This document shows positions 33,144 to 34,620 of a stretch of DNA of 34,620 nt, piece after piece. Source of the stretch: Candidatus Ligilactobacillus excrementigallinarum. GTDB taxonomy: Bacteria; Bacillota; Bacilli; Lactobacillales; Lactobacillaceae. The notes beneath the pieces are model-generated. The model ran no database searches. It was not told the DNA's origin and worked only from the letters and a program-made list of their open reading frames with translations. Position 1 is the first letter of the stretch; every line of letters starts with the position of its first letter. The DNA lies in assembly GCA_019114385.1 (NCBI GenBank), contig DXFP01000017.1, positions 1 to 34,620 of the forward strand, read 5' to 3'. A program made the translations under genes and the position numbers.

Positions 33144-34620
33144 ATGCGTACAGCATTAAAAAATATCCGAGATTTTTTCAATAAAAAATTAGGATTTTTT
33201 GCATTAGTAATTGTACTATTTTGGCTTAAGACGTATATTGCCTATCAAACAGATTTCACATTAGGTGTTTCTGGTACAATTCAGAATATTTTGTTAGTAT
33301 TTAATCCAATTCCATTTGCTTTGATTCTGTTTGGAATTGCACTTTTCTTCCGTGGAAAAGTATCGTATTGGATTATGATGATTATTGACTGGATTGAATC
33401 CATTTGGTTATTTGCAAATATTTTATACTACCGTGAATTTTCAGATTTTATTACGTTAGGGGTAGTTAAGTCAACTGGATCGGTTTCGAATAATTTGGGA
33501 TTAAGTATTATGAAAATTATTCGGCCAGCGGATTTTTTTGTTTTTATCGATGTGCTTTTGTTAACGATTTTATTATTAACAAAGGTTATTAAAGTTGATA
33601 AACGTCCAGTTCGATATCGTCAAGGATTGATTTCTGTTGTTTCAGGAATTATTTTATTTGGATTAAACTTAGGCGTAGCTGATAAAGATCGTCCTCAATT
33701 ATTAACGCGGACGTTCGATAACAACTATATTGTAAAATACCTAGGAATGAACTTTTACGCAGGATATAATACATATCAAACAATTAAACAGACAGAAACG
33801 CGTAAAAATGCTAAAAAGAGTGATTTAGATAAAGCTCTAAAATTTGCCCGTAAAAATTATTTACCGCCTAATATGGAATATTATGGCAAAGAAAAGGGGA
33901 AGAATGTCTTTGTAATTCACTTGGAAAGTTTCCAACAATTTATGATTGATTATAAGTGGGATGGCCAAGAAGTTACACCAAATATTAATGCATTTTATCA
34001 CAATAAGAATACTTTATCTTTTGATAATTTCTTTAATCAAGTTGGACAAGGTAAAACTTCGGATGCTGAAACCATGTTAGAAAATTCATTATATGGATTG
34101 CCTTCAGGTTCAGTAATGACTGAATATGGTGGTTCTAATACATTCGATGCAATGCCTGCAATTTTGGATCAACATGGATATACTACAGCATCATTCCACG
34201 GGGATGTTGGTAGTTTCTGGAACCGAATTAATACATATAAGGCATGGGGTTATCAATATTTCTTTGATAAGAACTATTTCACAAGTAAAGAGGACTATAA
34301 TGTCGGCTATGGTTTGAAGGATAAGATTTTCTTGAAACAAGCAGTAAATTATATCCAACAATTACCACAACCATTTTATGCAAAAATTATTACCTTAACG
34401 AACCACTATCCATATGAATTGGATAAGCAAAATCAGTCAATTCCAAAAACTAAGACTGGCGATGATACAGTAGATGGTTATGTACAAACTGCTCGTTATC
34501 TTGACCAAAGTTTTGGAGAATTTATTAATTATTTGAAGAAGACAGGTTTATACAATAATTCAATGATTGTGGTTTATGGGGATCACTATGGAATTTCTAA
34601 TAATCACCCTAAGGCAATTG
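33144..34620 (+). CDS. ltaS: Lipoteichoic acid synthase LtaS, 3' partial
   Basis: ATG 33144 has GGAGG eight bases upstream, and the frame stays open to the end of the window (492 codons), so about 150-200 residues are missing. The first about 200 residues form five membrane helices, followed by an outer linker and an alkaline-phosphatase-fold domain. Key motifs: VIHLESFQQF (metal-binding Glu), GQGKTSDAE with the catalytic Thr at residue 305, FHGDVGSFWNR, and GDHYGIS (metal-binding Asp-His) just before the cut. LtaS moves glycerol phosphate from phosphatidylglycerol onto the glycolipid anchor to build lipoteichoic acid. It lies downstream of the lafA-lafB genes that make this anchor. Confidence 0.95.
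   Translation, partial: MRTALKNIRDFFNKKLGFFALVIVLFWLKTYIAYQTDFTLGVSGTIQNILLVFNPIPFALILFGIALFFRGKVSYWIMMIIDWIESIWLFANILYYREFSDFITLGVVKSTGSVSNNLGLSIMKIIRPADFFVFIDVLLLTILLLTKVIKVDKRPVRYRQGLISVVSGIILFGLNLGVADKDRPQLLTRTFDNNYIVKYLGMNFYAGYNTYQTIKQTETRKNAKKSDLDKALKFARKNYLPPNMEYYGKEKGKNVFVIHLESFQQFMIDYKWDGQEVTPNINAFYHNKNTLSFDNFFNQVGQGKTSDAETMLENSLYGLPSGSVMTEYGGSNTFDAMPAILDQHGYTTASFHGDVGSFWNRINTYKAWGYQYFFDKNYFTSKEDYNVGYGLKDKIFLKQAVNYIQQLPQPFYAKIITLTNHYPYELDKQNQSIPKTKTGDDTVDGYVQTARYLDQSFGEFINYLKKTGLYNNSMIVVYGDHYGISNNHPKAI

Noticed and set aside
34126-34317. Frame of 63 codons near the window end
   Set aside because: It is out of frame within ltaS, whose reading frame continues unbroken with family motifs.
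1-34620. Phage defence system, prophage, CRISPR array or tRNA genes
   Set aside because: I found no nuclease, methyltransferase-restriction, toxin-antitoxin, integrase or spacer-repeat pattern and no cloverleaf sequences; all genes fit normal chromosome content.

Overview
The window is a 34.6-kb piece of a low-GC Gram-positive chromosome, most likely a member of the Lactobacillaceae. The support is AT-rich codon use, strong AGGAGG-type ribosome binding sites, a CtsR-type operator at clpE, ptsH-ptsI without a linked crr, and several families typical of Lactobacillales (DUF1827, YkuJ/DUF1797, PepS, LafA/LafB, UPF0374). I cannot name a genus from sequence alone. No tRNA, rRNA, CRISPR array, insertion sequence or prophage gene was recognised, so this looks like core chromosome.

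Layout. Bases 1-2.4 kb: the end of a multidrug-type ABC exporter and a lipoprotein. 2.6-5.0 kb: an M29 aminopeptidase (minus) and UDP-GlcNAc 2-epimerase (plus). 5.3-9.6 kb: a minus-strand operon of flavodoxin, a CsbB-like polyprenyl-phosphate glycosyltransferase and YfhO, which resembles a wall-polymer glycosylation module. 9.8-13 kb: map, galU and yihY (plus). 13-18.3 kb: recX (minus), then rlmD, a secreted serine hydrolase, a UPF0374 phosphatase and an AI-2E family permease (plus). 18.4-22.5 kb: gpsA, a TagH-like ATPase with degenerate catalytic motifs and a C-terminal LysM, and prfC. 22.5-26.7 kb: a MucBP/SH3-type protein, DUF1827 and CtsR-regulated clpE (minus). 26.8-29.2 kb: a 65-residue protein, then ptsH-ptsI. 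29.3 kb to the end: lafA-lafB-UPF0104, ykuJ and ltaS (cut by the window end).

Shared theme. Many genes converge on the cell envelope, especially teichoic acids. galU makes UDP-glucose for the LafA/LafB glycolipid anchor, LtaS polymerises glycerol phosphate on it, gpsA supplies glycerol-3-phosphate for phosphatidylglycerol, mnaA makes UDP-ManNAc for the wall teichoic acid linkage unit, and CsbB-YfhO may glycosylate the polymer.

The most unusual feature is a family of five structured elements of about 105-165 bp (2413-2574, 5034-5184, 5160-5324, about 11708-11878, 12948-13054). Each begins 2-13 bases after a stop codon, always in the sense orientation of the upstream gene. Each folds into a long hairpin with visible compensatory base changes, usually followed by a terminator hairpin. 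This looks like a repeated 3'-UTR RNA module. Two convergent copies share one terminator and form a 291-bp near-palindrome.
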